A DNA stretch of 64,000 bases. Origin: Oryza sativa Japonica Group. Lineage: Eukaryota > Streptophyta > Magnoliopsida > Poales > Poaceae. Under the pieces are notes generated by a model. The model saw only the letters and a program-made list of their open reading frames with translations. It searched no databases and was not told the origin of the DNA. The translations under genes were made by a program, and so were the position numbers. The DNA lies in NCBI RefSeq assembly GCF_034140825.1, contig NC_089038.1, positions 25,201,501-25,265,500 on the forward strand, read 5' to 3'. Positions 35,634 to 46,728 of this stretch are shown here, in pieces. How positions within the stretch are numbered: position 1 is the first letter of the stretch; each line of letters opens with the position of its first letter.

Positions 35634-36160
35634 AATACTTGAGTATGGATGGGTTGGTTCCACCACAAACAATCTAACCAGTTAAGATATACTCACTTCG
35701 CAAAATAACAGTTATTTGAATCTGTACACATCATTAGACCTAACATATAGAAACAATAGCTATTAATCTTTATAATATTTCAGTTACCGTGGTAATTTCA
35801 GGAAAACACCATTAGTGTGGTGCAGAGTCGTGGATAGCTTCACATACAAAGTTTAATCCTGGTTGCGTAAGTGTGTTTTCTATAGGAATTTAGTGGGACT
35901 AAGATATGATGTTGGTCTTCATCTCTCTGAGCTTGTGTTAGGAAGCACAATCATTGGAGCGTGTGAGTGTGGTGCGTGGACGTGTTGTATTTTCCATGTA
36001 ATCGAAAAATGACATGGTAATTTTGATGCGTGAACGAGAGTTGTACTAAACCAATTTGGTCCAAGAAATTTATGGGCCTTAGCCATTACCCCTATGTAAT
36101 TTCGGCCCTGTTTTTGTGTGCTAAGATGCTACATCGCTCCTGCGCATATACTATCCTTCG
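35634..36160. other. Intergenic, no gene seen
   Basis: AT-rich; nothing recognisable before the duplicated promoter block of DUF642 gene 2. Confidence 0.4.
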
Positions 36161-36161
36161 A

Positions 36162-36681
36162 CAGCCTTACGGGCGGGTTAGTCGCACCGACGGTGGCGCG
36201 CCGCGTCGGTCGCCGTTACGCAGCTTCCCCCTTCTCACAGGTGCTGGTGCGGGGGACGGCGGAGTTTTCAAATGGCGAGCAGCCATGCGCCCATGCCGCC
36301 CATGCAAAAGAAACAGAATGGCAAGCCAAACCACCATGTGACCCCAGGCAAACGCAGACAACGCCTTCCCCGGTCGCCGCCTCGCCAAGGGACCCCATTT
36401 CCACGGCACCTCAGAACCGAGGAGAGATGCCCTGCCAACCTCCTCGATCGTGGCGGTCCGCGGATCCGGCGCTCGTTTCGCTCGGTTTCCTGCAGAAAAC
36501 ACGCTGTCCATCTGGAGTTCTGGACATCTGGTCTGAACTCTGAACACCGATCCGTTCTCTATAATTAAGTGACAGCATATCACAATCTCCTGTACAGTTC
36601 TAAACCTGTTTGCTGTCCAATCCCATTGCCACCTTGCTTACAACCAAGTAATAACAGGAGCAGTACTTGCTCAGAGAGGTG
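36162..36681 (+). promoter_or_regulatory. Promoter block of DUF642 gene 2 (duplicated at gene 3)
   Basis: Collinear with 39838-40393, with shared blocks such as 'gatgccctgccaac' and 'cctcgatcgtggcgg'. A TATA-like tataatt at 36560 lies 122 bp before the start codon. Confidence 0.65.
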
Positions 36682-38106
36682 ATGAGAAGAAAAACAGAGA
36701 TGATTCAGACTACCCCCTGCGTCGCGCTGCTCTTGCTCGTCGGCGTTGCTTTTGCTGCTCGATCGGCGTCGGCTATCACCGATGGTAAGAGCCTTCCATA
36801 GTACATTTGCCAGCTTAAGATCGTACATGCGATTTAGACGGTTAATCAGTTGCACGATAAATTTGTGACGCTCATTTCTGCTTAGATAGTACTGAAAATG
36901 ACGAAAGATCGCTGATATGTCATTCTGCTTGCTGCGTGTATTTTTCAGGCCTGCTGCCGAATGGCAACTTCGAGGAGGCGCCGGACAAGTCGCAGATGAA
37001 CGGCACGAGGGTGACGGGTCGCTACGCGATACCTCAGTGGGAGATCTCCGGGTTCGTGGAGTACATCGGGTCGGGCCAGAAGCAGGGAGACATGCTCCTG
37101 CCGGTGCCGGAGGGCGCGTACGCCGTGCGGCTGGGCAACGAGGCCTCCATCCAGCAGCGGCTTACCCTGACGCGGGGAATGCACTACTCCATCACATTCA
37201 GCGCGGCGCGCACCTGCGCCCAGTCCGAGCTCCTCAACATCACGATCACCCCCGAGTCCGGCGAGATCCCCATCCAGACGGTGTACACCAGCAGCGGCTG
37301 GGACTCCTACTCCTGGGCCTTCAAGGCCAAGCACAGCGTCGTGTTGTTCATCGTCCACAACCCCGGTGTCTCTGATGACGAAGCTTGCGGCCCCCTCATC
37401 GACTCGTTCGCCATTAAGACCCTGAACCCTCCTCAAAGAACGAAAGGTAATTAATTAATTGAGCCGGGTGCTAACCTCTCCACAAAGCTGCTATCAGTGT
37501 GCATCTCTACAAAATTGAATACAAGGATGTGCTCACAGTCATGAAACAATCGAACAAAATGAACCAGGTAACATGCTGAAGAATGGGGGCTTCGAGGAGG
37601 GCCCGTACATCTTCCCCAACACGTCCTGGGGCGTGCTTGTGCCGCCCATGGACGAGGACGACTACTCGCCGCTGTCCCCGTGGACGATCCTGTCGACCAC
37701 CAAGTCCGTCAAGTACATCGACGCGGCGCACTACGCTGTGCCGGGCGGCGCCCGCGCGGTTGAGCTGGTGTCCGGCATGGAGACGGCGATGCTGCAGGAG
37801 GTGAGCACCGTGCCCGGGCGGTCGTACAGGCTGGAGTTCTCCGTCGGGGACGCCGGCGACGGGTGCTCCGGGTCCCTGACCGTGCAGGCGTACGCGTCGC
37901 GCGGGAGCGTGAAGGTGACGTACCAGTCGCAGGGCACGGGCGGCTACAAGCGCGGGCTGCTCGAGTTCACGGCCACGGAGAAACGGACGCGGGTAGTGTT
38001 CGTCAGCATGGCCTACACCACGAAGTCCGACGGCACGCTGTGTGGTCCCGTCATCGACGACGCGTCGCTCGTCAGTGTCCACAGCCACCGCCGGTTCCTT
38101 CTGTAA
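36682..38106 (+). CDS. DUF642 cell-wall protein, array copy 2
   Basis: Exons 36682-36784, 36949-37446 and 37568-38106 (phase-1 introns of 164 and 121 bp) give 379 residues. The signal peptide MRRKTEMIQTTPCVALLLL.. may start at this ATG or at the in-frame ATG six codons on. Module 1 opens with GLLPNGNFEEAPDKSQMNG and module 2 with NMLKNGGFEEGPYIFPN, each with the family's paired cysteines (ARTCAQ/ACGP and GDGC/LCGP). It is very similar to copy 3 in coding, intron-edge and promoter sequence. The apparent role is secretion to the wall; the biochemical function of the family is only partly known. Confidence 0.94.
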
Positions 38107-38595
38107 TATTATTACTATCGTCAAAGTCACTAGAATTTAAAATGACTTAAAGTTGTCCCATATGAAGGAATATCTCAATTCCTTTTATATGATTCTTATG
38201 CCAAAAGGGTGAGATGATTTTTTTTACCGAGGAAAAAAATGTGAGATATTATGGATGCAATTGATAGAAAACCGGGGGTAATTACATAACCGTACATGCT
38301 TATTCGAATATTGAATATGACCAGGCCCATGTTTGGATGCAAAGAAATGAAGTCAGTAGAAAAGATGATTGAATTTGACTTGTCTCAACTATCAAGTCAC
38401 AAGTGTAATGTACTCATTTATGTTAGATTATTGGAATCATGTTTTAAGGTTGAGATCAAGCTCTTCATTAGTAGTCCCAGAGGTAAGCTTCACGTCTACT
38501 ACATCTATTCTAAAATAAACAAACATACTATATACAATACTCTCTCCGTCTCATAATATAAAAAAGTAAAATAAACAAACATACTATATACAATA
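38107..38595. other. Intergenic 3' flank of DUF642 gene 2, no gene seen
   Basis: AT-rich. A ~50-bp segment ending in a Stowaway-type terminus occurs twice in a row around 38510-38620. Confidence 0.5.
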
Positions 38596-38822
38596 CTCTC
38601 TCCATCTCATAATATAAAAAAGTTTTAGAGTTATATACGGTTATTAAAAAAATATGTACAAATGAATGGTGGATGGTTATGATTGGATGAGTAGTAAAGG
38701 TAGGTGTGAAAAGTGAATGGTGGAGGGTTTTGATTGGTTGGGAAGAGAATATTGGTTGAGAAGTTATATTTTGGGATAAATCATGAGGACTAAAAATTGT
38801 TATATTTTTGGGACGGAGAGGG
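38596..38822. mobile_element. Stowaway-type MITE
   Basis: 227 bp flanked by TA on both sides, with CTCTCTCCATCTCATAATAT at the left and ..ATATTTTTGGGACGGAGAGGG at the right. Just left of it, the terminus plus ~30 bp of flank is duplicated. Confidence 0.8.
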
Positions 38823-38824
38823 TA

Positions 38825-39837
38825 TTATGAATTTAGACAAACTCTTGTCTATTTGTAAACTAGAATACATCACATCTTGTGCTATATTTGTATATTTGTC
38901 TATTTTAGAACGAAGGGAGTAGTCAAGATCATTTTAAATTAGACTATGGAATAAACAATTATTCCTTCTATTTAAAAAAACATTTCTAGCCCTCAAACTT
39001 TATTAAACAAAATTTCATTTCTACCTTCCTACCTACTTATTGGTTCACAAAATCAAGAAGTTTATTCTTTGCCTACAACTTATCTATTATAGTACTAATA
39101 ACTACATTTTTAATTAACAATGGACACTTTGGTTGTTTACACTAACCATTAGTTTATAAACCGATGATTAGAAATAGAGTTTTTCTGGGTCGGAAATAAT
39201 AGACATGTTGCAAGGTCCTTTAAAAAGTCAAATATATTTGTGGCTAGTAAACTTTTTGTCATGTGATATCTTGGTGCATAAAAATCTTTAAAAATGTAAA
39301 TCCACACCGTTTATGTTTGCTTAACGTACCATCACTATTCCAGAAATACAACGTATCATGTTAGAGTATAAAATAGGAAAGTGTTGTTGAACATCCTATA
39401 TTTTTGCAAATACTGGACGGTGTTGCACTATATTATCACAGAATGTTTCACATATTGCACACCACGATGAAAAATGTTTCAACGAAAATGTTTCATATGT
39501 TTCATTAATTGAGGAAAATTATTACATCTTTTTAACTGAAATTCTTGCTTTCCGTCTTGTTGCTTACAGGTCCTGCAGTATCGTCATGTGTGATTAGTAA
39601 TAGCAACACAGGCCATTAGCATCAAATGAACGCATTATAGTGTGGATCTAACCAGATTTGGGCCACGACATTTGTGTACTACCCAGTGTGATAGTGTGTC
39701 TTAATCGGTACGGCAGAAAGTAAAATTTTTGGGCTAGTGATTTCGGCCTCATGGGCCAGATCGGCAGACCAGACCACGTGTACACCCAACACGAGGCCCG
39801 TTTTCTCAGCCCTAGTCATCCCCACTTGCCCGGATCA
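38825..39837. other. Intergenic, no gene seen
   Basis: AT-rich sequence between DUF642 genes 2 and 3; I see no terminal repeats or coding signal. Confidence 0.4.
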
Positions 39838-40393
39838 ACGACGGGAGTCGCCGCATCGGGCGGCGTGCACCAGTAACTGCAGTTTGTCACCTCCTCGCAG
39901 GTCGCCGCCACAGATGCAGGGAAGGGCGGAGTTTTGTAATGGCAGGTGGCCATGCGAACGAGAAAGAAGGGAAAGGAATGGCCATGTGACATTGTGACCC
40001 CAAGCCAAACACCGCAACACGCAGTCGCGCCTTCCCCAGTCACCAACACGCCGAGGAACTCCATTTCCACCGCATCTCAGGACGGAGTGATGCCCTGCCA
40101 ACCGCCTCGATCGTGGCGGCCCGTGCATCCGGAGTGAGTTTTGCTCGGCTTGCCGTAGGAAGCAAGGTGCCCAACTTGCCAGCACTAGCTCCATCCAGGT
40201 TCTTCCGTCAAAAAAAGCTCCATCCAGGTTACATCCTCTCTGAGCACGCATCTCCTCTATAACTACAAGTGCCAACACAGCACTGTGATGCAGCACTACT
40301 TGTTTCCATTACCAAAATTCTGCGGCAACTTGTTTACAGCTGAGTATCAGATATTCAGAGTATAGGGAGTACTTCTTGTCCCGAAGGCAGCTG
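39838..40393 (+). promoter_or_regulatory. Promoter block of DUF642 gene 3
   Basis: Diverged copy of 36162-36681. A TATA-like tataact at 40259 lies 135 bp before the start codon. Confidence 0.65.
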
Positions 40394-41798
40394 ATGAGAA
40401 GGAAAACAGAGATGGTGCGGAGCACCTGCTGCGTGGTGCTGCTCTTGCTCCTCAGCGTTGCTGCTCGATCGGCTTCGGCCATCATGGACGGTGAGAACCT
40501 GCAACACCATGCTAGCTTAAACAATTGTTTAACACAGTTGTGGTTTTTCACGATAAATTTCTCATGCTCATTTCTGGTCAATAATTTGGCGAGTGACACT
40601 TGATAGAAACTAGCTGGTGCACGAGCGAGTTCGCTGACATGTGTGCTCTACGCTGCGTGTTCAGGCCTGCTGCCGAATGGCAATTTCGAGGAGGCGCCGG
40701 ACAAGTCGCAGCTGAACGGCACGAGGGTGATCGGGCGCTACGCGATACCGCAGTGGGAGATCTCCGGGTTCGTGGAGTACATCGGGTCGGGCCAGATGCA
40801 GGGTGACATGCTCCTGCCGGTGCCGGAGGGCGCGTACGCCGTGCGGCTGGGCAACGAGGCCTCCATCCAGCAGCGGCTCACCCTGACGCGGGGAATGCAC
40901 TACTCCGTCACCTTCAGCGCGGCGCGCACCTGCGCCCAGTCCGAGCTCCTCAACATCACGGTCACCCCGGAGATCGGCGAGGTCCCCATCCAGACCGTGT
41001 ACACCAGCAGCGGCTGGGACTCCTACTCCTGGGCGTTCAAGGCGAGACGCAGCGACGTGTCGCTCATCGTTCACAACCCTGGCGTCACCGATGACGCGGC
41101 CTGCGGCCCCCTCATCGACTCGTTCGCCATCAAGACTCTGCAATCTCCTCCAAGCACCAAAGGTAACTAAAGATCGATGTCACTATTGAAGTTTGCTCTA
41201 ATGCTGTAATTGCATCCTTACGTAGTTTAATACGTTCTCCGTGAAACAAATCCCGTCAGATAACTTGCTGAAGAATGGGGGCTTCGAGGAAGGCCCGTAC
41301 ATCTTCCCCAACACGTCGTGGGGCGTGCTTGTGCCGCCGATGGACGAGGACGACTACTCGCCACTGTCGCCATGGACGATCATGGGATACACCAAGTCCG
41401 TCAAGTACGTGGACGCGGCGCACTACGCCGTTCCAGGCGGCGCACGCGCGGTGGAGCTGGTGGCCGGCATGGAGGCGGCGCTGGTGCAGGAGGTGTGCAC
41501 CGTGCCCGGGCGGTCGTACCGGCTGGAGTTCTCCGTCGGGGACGCCGGCGACGGGTGCGTGGGGTCCATGTCCGTGCAGGCGTACGTGTCGCACGGCAGC
41601 GTGAAGGTGCCGTACGAGTCGCAGGGCAGGGGTGGGTACAAGCGCGGGGTGCTCGAGTTCACGGCGACGGACAAGCGGACGCGGGTGGTGTTCGTCAGCA
41701 TGGCCTACACCATGAAGCCCGACGGCACGCTCTGTGGGCCCGTCGTCGACGACGCGTCGGTCGTCGGCGTCCACAGCCATCGCCGGCTTCTTCTGTAA
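40394..41798 (+). CDS. DUF642 cell-wall protein, array copy 3
   Basis: Exons 40394-40490, 40665-41162 and 41260-41798 (phase-1 introns of 174 and 97 bp) give 377 residues with the MRRKTEMVRSTCCVVLLLLL.. signal peptide. Closest relative is copy 2; exon 2 and exon 3 have the same lengths (498 and 539 bp). Residue differences include VTPEIGEVP for ITPESGEIP, and exon 3 opens DNLLKNG rather than GNMLKNG. Both modules are complete. Confidence 0.94.
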
Positions 41799-42647
41799 CA
41801 TAGGCTAACGTCAACGTGGCATTCATTTTGTACTGCGCCTCTCCGGTTCGTCGGAAATTATGTATAGTTCGATGATACACATATCATTGAATTGAGTTTC
41901 CTGCACCGGATTTTCTCAGTAGGAAGACGAACGGATTTGAGATTCAGATGTAGTCCTTCGCCTGTCGAGGGTTAACTCAGACATCTGAGCACCAGAAAAT
42001 GTTTTCGCCTGTGCTAGATTTCATTACAAATTAGAAGCTGGATGAATGCATTAGTTTTAGTAGAGTGCTACTGAAAATACACTATGTTACACCAAGATGC
42101 ATTGTTTTAACATTGTACTGCTATACTCCATTTCAGTAGTAGAAAAAATATTGTACTTCTAACTTGTTGGAAAGAACCCTTTTTCACATATATTGTAACA
42201 GAGAACAGCTAGTGGTTGAGAGATTGAGCCCCGAGGACCGCCACATGACCACACCGGCCATGGGCCATGGCCCTGTGGAAACTGGAGCCGAATCTTCCAT
42301 TCGTGGCGGAATGCCACGTGAGTAGCTGCGGTCACTGTTCCTTGCTTACAGCTGCAGCTTTGCAGGTCCCAAGTTGGCAGGACGTGGCCATTCGGATCGC
42401 CTCGAAACAGAGAGCCGAGGCCCGAATTCCTCCGGTCCTCCTCGTGACCCACGCACCGGCGCGCGCGCGCGTCGGTGTCACTTGCCATGCCAGTATGCCA
42501 TGCCCGGCATTTAAGTGGACAGTGGTAGAACGGCACGGCGGCTTTGGCGGTCTCTGGCTCACCAAGCTTGTGCATCCCATCTAGCTCCAGAGAGTCGGAC
42601 GTCGGGAGCAGCCGAGAGCTCGCGACTCGCGAGAAGGGAGCCACGGT
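41799..42647 (+). promoter_or_regulatory. Region between DUF642 genes 3 and 4
   Basis: No gene is seen. The 3' flank of copy 3 runs to about 42150 and is AT-rich; from about 42230 it becomes GC-rich and is presumably the promoter of copy 4. A (CG)n run lies near 42460. A weak TATA-like 'catttaag' is near 42508. Confidence 0.5.
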
Positions 42648-43995
42648 ATGACTGGGAGCGCGCGTAGCGTCGTGGCGCTGCTCTTCTTGCTCGTCGGCTC
42701 GGCTGCTCGGGCCGATTCAGCCGTCACCGATGGTGAGATCTCGCAGACTGCTACAGCGCTCCTCTGTTAAATATTTTTTGAGCCTTTTGCATGATTTGCA
42801 CGGTGATGATTTACGCAGTTCCCATGTTCTGATTGACTTCATTTCACCATGATCTATGCTTTATCATAGGCCTGTTGCCAAATGGCAACTTCGAGGACGG
42901 GCCGGACAAGTCCCAGCTGAACGGCACGGTGGTGACGGGTCGATACGCCATACTGAACTGGGAGATCTCGGGGTTCGTGGAGTACATCGAGTCCGGGCAC
43001 AGGGAGCAGGACATGATCCTGGCGGTGCCGGAGGGCGCGCGCGCCGTGCGATTGGGCAACGACGCCACCATCCGGCAGAGGCTTAGCGTGACGCGGCGCG
43101 CTTACTACTCCATCACTTTCAGCGCGGCGCGCACCTGCGCCCAGAAGGAGAAGCTGAACATGTCCGTCACACCGGAGTTCGGCGTGCTCCCGATCCAGAC
43201 GGTTTACACCAGCAGCGGCTGGGACTCCTACTCCTGGGCCTTCAGGGCCAAACACAGCGTCGTGTGGCTCTCCATCCACAACCCCGGCGAGGAGGAGGAC
43301 CCGGCGTGCGGCCCGCTCATTGACTCCATTGCCATCAAGAACCTCTACCCTCCTCCCCGCACCAAAGGTAACAGTCACAGATCTGTTCCTACTGCTTCGC
43401 CGAACAAAAAGTAAGTTTTTTGTTGAGACAATGAACTCACTCATTGGCCTGGCATGTAGGAAACATGTTGAGAAACGGAGACCTGGAGGAGGGGCCGTAC
43501 ATCTTCCCGGACGCGACGTGGGGCGTGCTGGTGCCACCGATCTTCGAGGACGAGCACTCGCCGCTGCCGGGGTGGATGATCATGTCGGACACGAAGGTCA
43601 TCAAGTACGTGGACTCGCCGCACCACAGGGTGCCGCAGGGCGCGCGCGCCGTGGAGCTTGTGGCCGGCAGGGAGACCGCGCTGGTGCAGGAGGTGGCGAC
43701 CGTGCCCGGGCGGTCGTACAGGCTGTCGTTCTCCGTCGGGGACGCGGGCAACGGGTGCAAGGATTCGCTGGCCGTGGAGGCGTACGCGGCGCGGGCCACG
43801 GCCAAGGTGCCGTACGAGTCGCAGGGCACGGGCGGGCACAAGCGCGCCCAGCTCGAGTTCGCGGCGGTCGCGAACCTGACGCGCGTGGTGTTCCAGAGCT
43901 TCAACTACCACACGAAGCCGGACGGGACGCTGTGCGGGCCTCTCGTCGATGACATCTCCCTCGTCAGCGTACGCAAGCGCGCTGCTCGCCTGTAA
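42648..43995 (+). CDS. DUF642 cell-wall protein, array copy 4
   Basis: Exons 42648-42732, 42870-43367 and 43460-43995 (phase-1 introns of 137 and 92 bp) give 372 residues. Signal peptide MTGSARSVVALLFLLVGSA.., then GLLPNGNFEDGPDKSQLNG and GNMLRNGDLEEGPYIFPD opening the two modules. It is closest to the broken copy 5 (shared SGHREQ/SGHKEQ..DMILAVPEG and ATIRQR stretches) and differs from copies 2 and 3 in those positions, so the array has at least two subgroups. Confidence 0.94.
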
Positions 43996-44473
43996 CGTTA
44001 ACGTTGTTGCACTACGCCGTCTGCTACCCGCGCCTCCGCGGTGGCTGGTGATCGCTTGAAAATCGGGTGCTAATTTGTATGAAGTGTTGACACTTTGACT
44101 TAGAGTCGTCGTCAAATTGAAGTACTAGTATGGCTACAGGGTCTGGGTGACCTAGCGCTATAATAGAAGAACGACCGATCCCATCAACATATTGCACAAG
44201 CATTGAAGCAAGATAAATACGCGGACGGTATAGAGTAAGAGAATGAGAATGCGAAATGTGAGTATGCGACAAATTTTCAAAGCATAAAACCATGGCATTT
44301 TTTCATTAAAAATACTGTAGCTGATTCGGTAATGTGAAAAGGAGACACCGCATAAAGTTACATCATATAAAACTACATACTTATTGCATTATTGCAGTTA
44401 CATGCAGGTTACGATGTAATTACATTACATATTTAGAATTATCTTATGTTTACGTATGTTAATTTTTTAGAAA

Positions 44474-44549
44474 AAAAATATCGACAAATGTATAGCAAAA
44501 CTGATTGTGAGAAAAAAAATATCGACAAATGTATAGCAAAACTGATTGC
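44474..44549. repeat. Short tandem duplication (~39 bp x 2)
   Basis: The unit 'aaaaatatcgacaaatg' plus 'tatagcaaaactgattg' occurs twice in a row with one mismatch near the end. Confidence 0.85.
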
Positions 44550-44831
44550 GAGGAGAATAAAATGTGATACCATAATTATAGCTAGACCTTTTTTTTTCCT
44601 TTTCTAGTCTTCTCGTTTTCTCATTAAGCCGCTCATCAATCAACGGAGCCCATGGGTTATTGGGTTGAGGCAAAGTGCAGCCCGTTACAAAACTCATATA
44701 AAATTAGACCCGATTAAAAGCATATATCGTGATGCAAATCCAACGGTAAAAAAATTCAACTGACATATTGAAATTTTTCAGGCGCACGCAGACCAGCAAA
44801 GCTGATAATTAAACAGTAACTTATCCCTTTT

Positions 44832-44961
44832 GGGTTTGTTTGGTTCAGCTGGGTTGTAGCTGCACAGCCACTGCGCTGCAGCTCCCCTAGCATAATCTTG
44901 CTTGTTGAGTCTTGTAGCTGTAGCGCTGCTGCTGCCACAGCTGGCTCTTCCAAACTCACCC
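44832..44961. mobile_element. Small TIR element (130 bp)
   Basis: GGGTTTGTTTGG at the left pairs with CCAAACTCACCC at the right, flanked by ttt on both sides. A non-autonomous DNA element is likely; the family was not recognised. Confidence 0.5.
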
Positions 44962-46123
44962 TTTATTACAAAATTGTTTAAAAATGCTCTTTTCATCCTC
45001 TCATAGTTTGAAACATAAGTTTGGTTTACTGCTCGGTTGAAAGACTGACCAGCGATTCAGAATTACAGATGCACTTTGCTCCTACAATATTTGTCCTCGT
45101 TGGCGAGGGATTTGACCTTGAAGATGCTATAGCGCCAACTTTGAAATAAGAGTAAATTTCATAGAAGCCTACATTTTCAGGTATCGGTGACACAAAACCC
45201 AAAATTTAAGGTATTACGATTTATTTTAAGTACTTTATATTTGAAGCTAAAATGTTTATTTATATAAAATACTTCTATTCTATTATTATGTAATAAATTT
45301 TTAAAAGAAAATTCATATTTGCATACTCAAAATATGCATCCATCTCGTCTACTTTCCCTAAAAATGAAATCAATTTATTTCTACGAATATAGTACAGGCT
45401 ATTATTAAATATGATACATGCATGCTTGTAACTGGGTTTCACAAGACATTTTCCATTAAATATGGGTTTCTTTAAACAAATTGTAATACCGGTGTTCGAA
45501 AATTTGAGATTACATGCGAAATGAGCAGATCTCAACTAGTTAGGTCACTTGTGATGGAACCTATCCGTTTAGGTTTAAGTCATAGACTTGCATGGATACT
45601 CGCATTTATAGCAATTTATCCTTTTGGTGGTAGACGATGTACTGGTTGATAACGAGGTGCTCGTAATGACTTTGTTAATATTAAAATATGCCGCCTAGTC
45701 TTTTCATAACTGCCCATAGGAATATGGCATGTATGTTGTACGTGTTCATAGGGATAGTTTACGTACGTTGTGAGCGTCCATGTTTGTAATTTGTTTAAAA
45801 AAAGGGAGGGGGTTTGTAAAATTATTTGGAGTTGCAACTCGCATTTCCTCTCAGAACAAAACAAAGTTGACAAATTGCCTCCGTTAGGGAGACGCAGGGA
45901 CTGCACAGGGCAGGCCGTGAGTTTTAAAAAGGAAGATGAAAAAAGAACGGCCGGCACCCGGCACCCACGACACAGGCCTGCGGAGACTTTGCGCAACACG
46001 AGACGGTGGGAATCGCGGCGCCGAGCGGCCGTAGTCCGTACTCTTCGTCGCAGCTTCGCCGAGGCGCCGAGGCGTGCGGAGAAGAGATCCACGCCATCTC
46101 GGCTGGGACGCATCGTTTTGTCA

Positions 46124-46375
46124 GAGCAAGGTGAATAGTATAGCCAACTACTGCTCCAAAATATCTATAGCCAATCTAATAGTTCATTCATACAATAGTT
46201 AACTATAAAAATATACTACACTATTAATATACGGTCACACCTCTCACACACACATAACATGTTGGAGTTCGTGTTGCAGCCAGCTATAAATTTATAGCCC
46301 GCTTTCTTCTCTCTCTTCTTTTTTCTTCTCGATATATAGTTACAGCTGGCTTATAGCCTACTATTGTACCTGCTC
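46124..46375. mobile_element. Tourist-type MITE in the promoter of DUF642 copy 5
   Basis: 252 bp with ends GAGCAAGGTGAATAG and CTATTGTACCTGCTC and a 3-bp duplicate (tca). It belongs to the same family as 61400-61642. It lies ~230 bp upstream of the TATA box of DUF642 copy 5. Confidence 0.85.
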
Positions 46376-46605
46376 TCATGGCACAGCCCCAGTGCCCCAG
46401 GCCCCAAGCTCGAACCCCCAACCCGCTGTGCGCGGCGACGCCGTGGCCCCGAGCTGGGCGGCGTGCAAACTGGAGAGGAATCTTCTGTAGCAGATGGTCC
46501 CCAAGTTGCCGTGATGCCTTCCGTACGATCCAGCCGGCGCGTCTCGCGGCGTCCCGGACTCATCCTCCCTGCACAGATCACACAAGTTGTAATAAGCAAC
46601 AGCTC

Positions 46606-46614
46606 TTATATATG
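46606..46614 (+). promoter_or_regulatory. TATA box of DUF642 copy 5
   Basis: TTATATATG, ~120 bp upstream of the start codon of copy 5, similar spacing to copies 2 and 3. Confidence 0.55.
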
Positions 46615-46728
46615 TGAGCTCGCGCACTGGCCCCTCGCGAATCGGTAAAACGACCTACTCCGATTCGATTTGTCTGTTTGCACCAAGCTCCAGCGAAGTT
46701 CGAGTGCTGGACCGTGTGACGAGAGCTC

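Larger units (their letters stand above)
43996..46120. other. Intergenic between DUF642 genes 4 and 5, no gene seen
   Basis: About 2.1 kb, AT-rich apart from a GC-rich stretch at 45940-46110. It holds a short tandem duplication and a small TIR element (listed separately). No supported coding sequence. Confidence 0.45.

Noticed and set aside
41256-41801. Long antisense frames opposite the DUF642 exons
   Set aside because: Mirror frames caused by strong third-position GC in exons 2 and 3; seen opposite every copy.
46376-46627. Small overlapping genes upstream of DUF642 copy 5
   Set aside because: They are promoter and 5' UTR sequence with open frames in all phases and no supporting motif.
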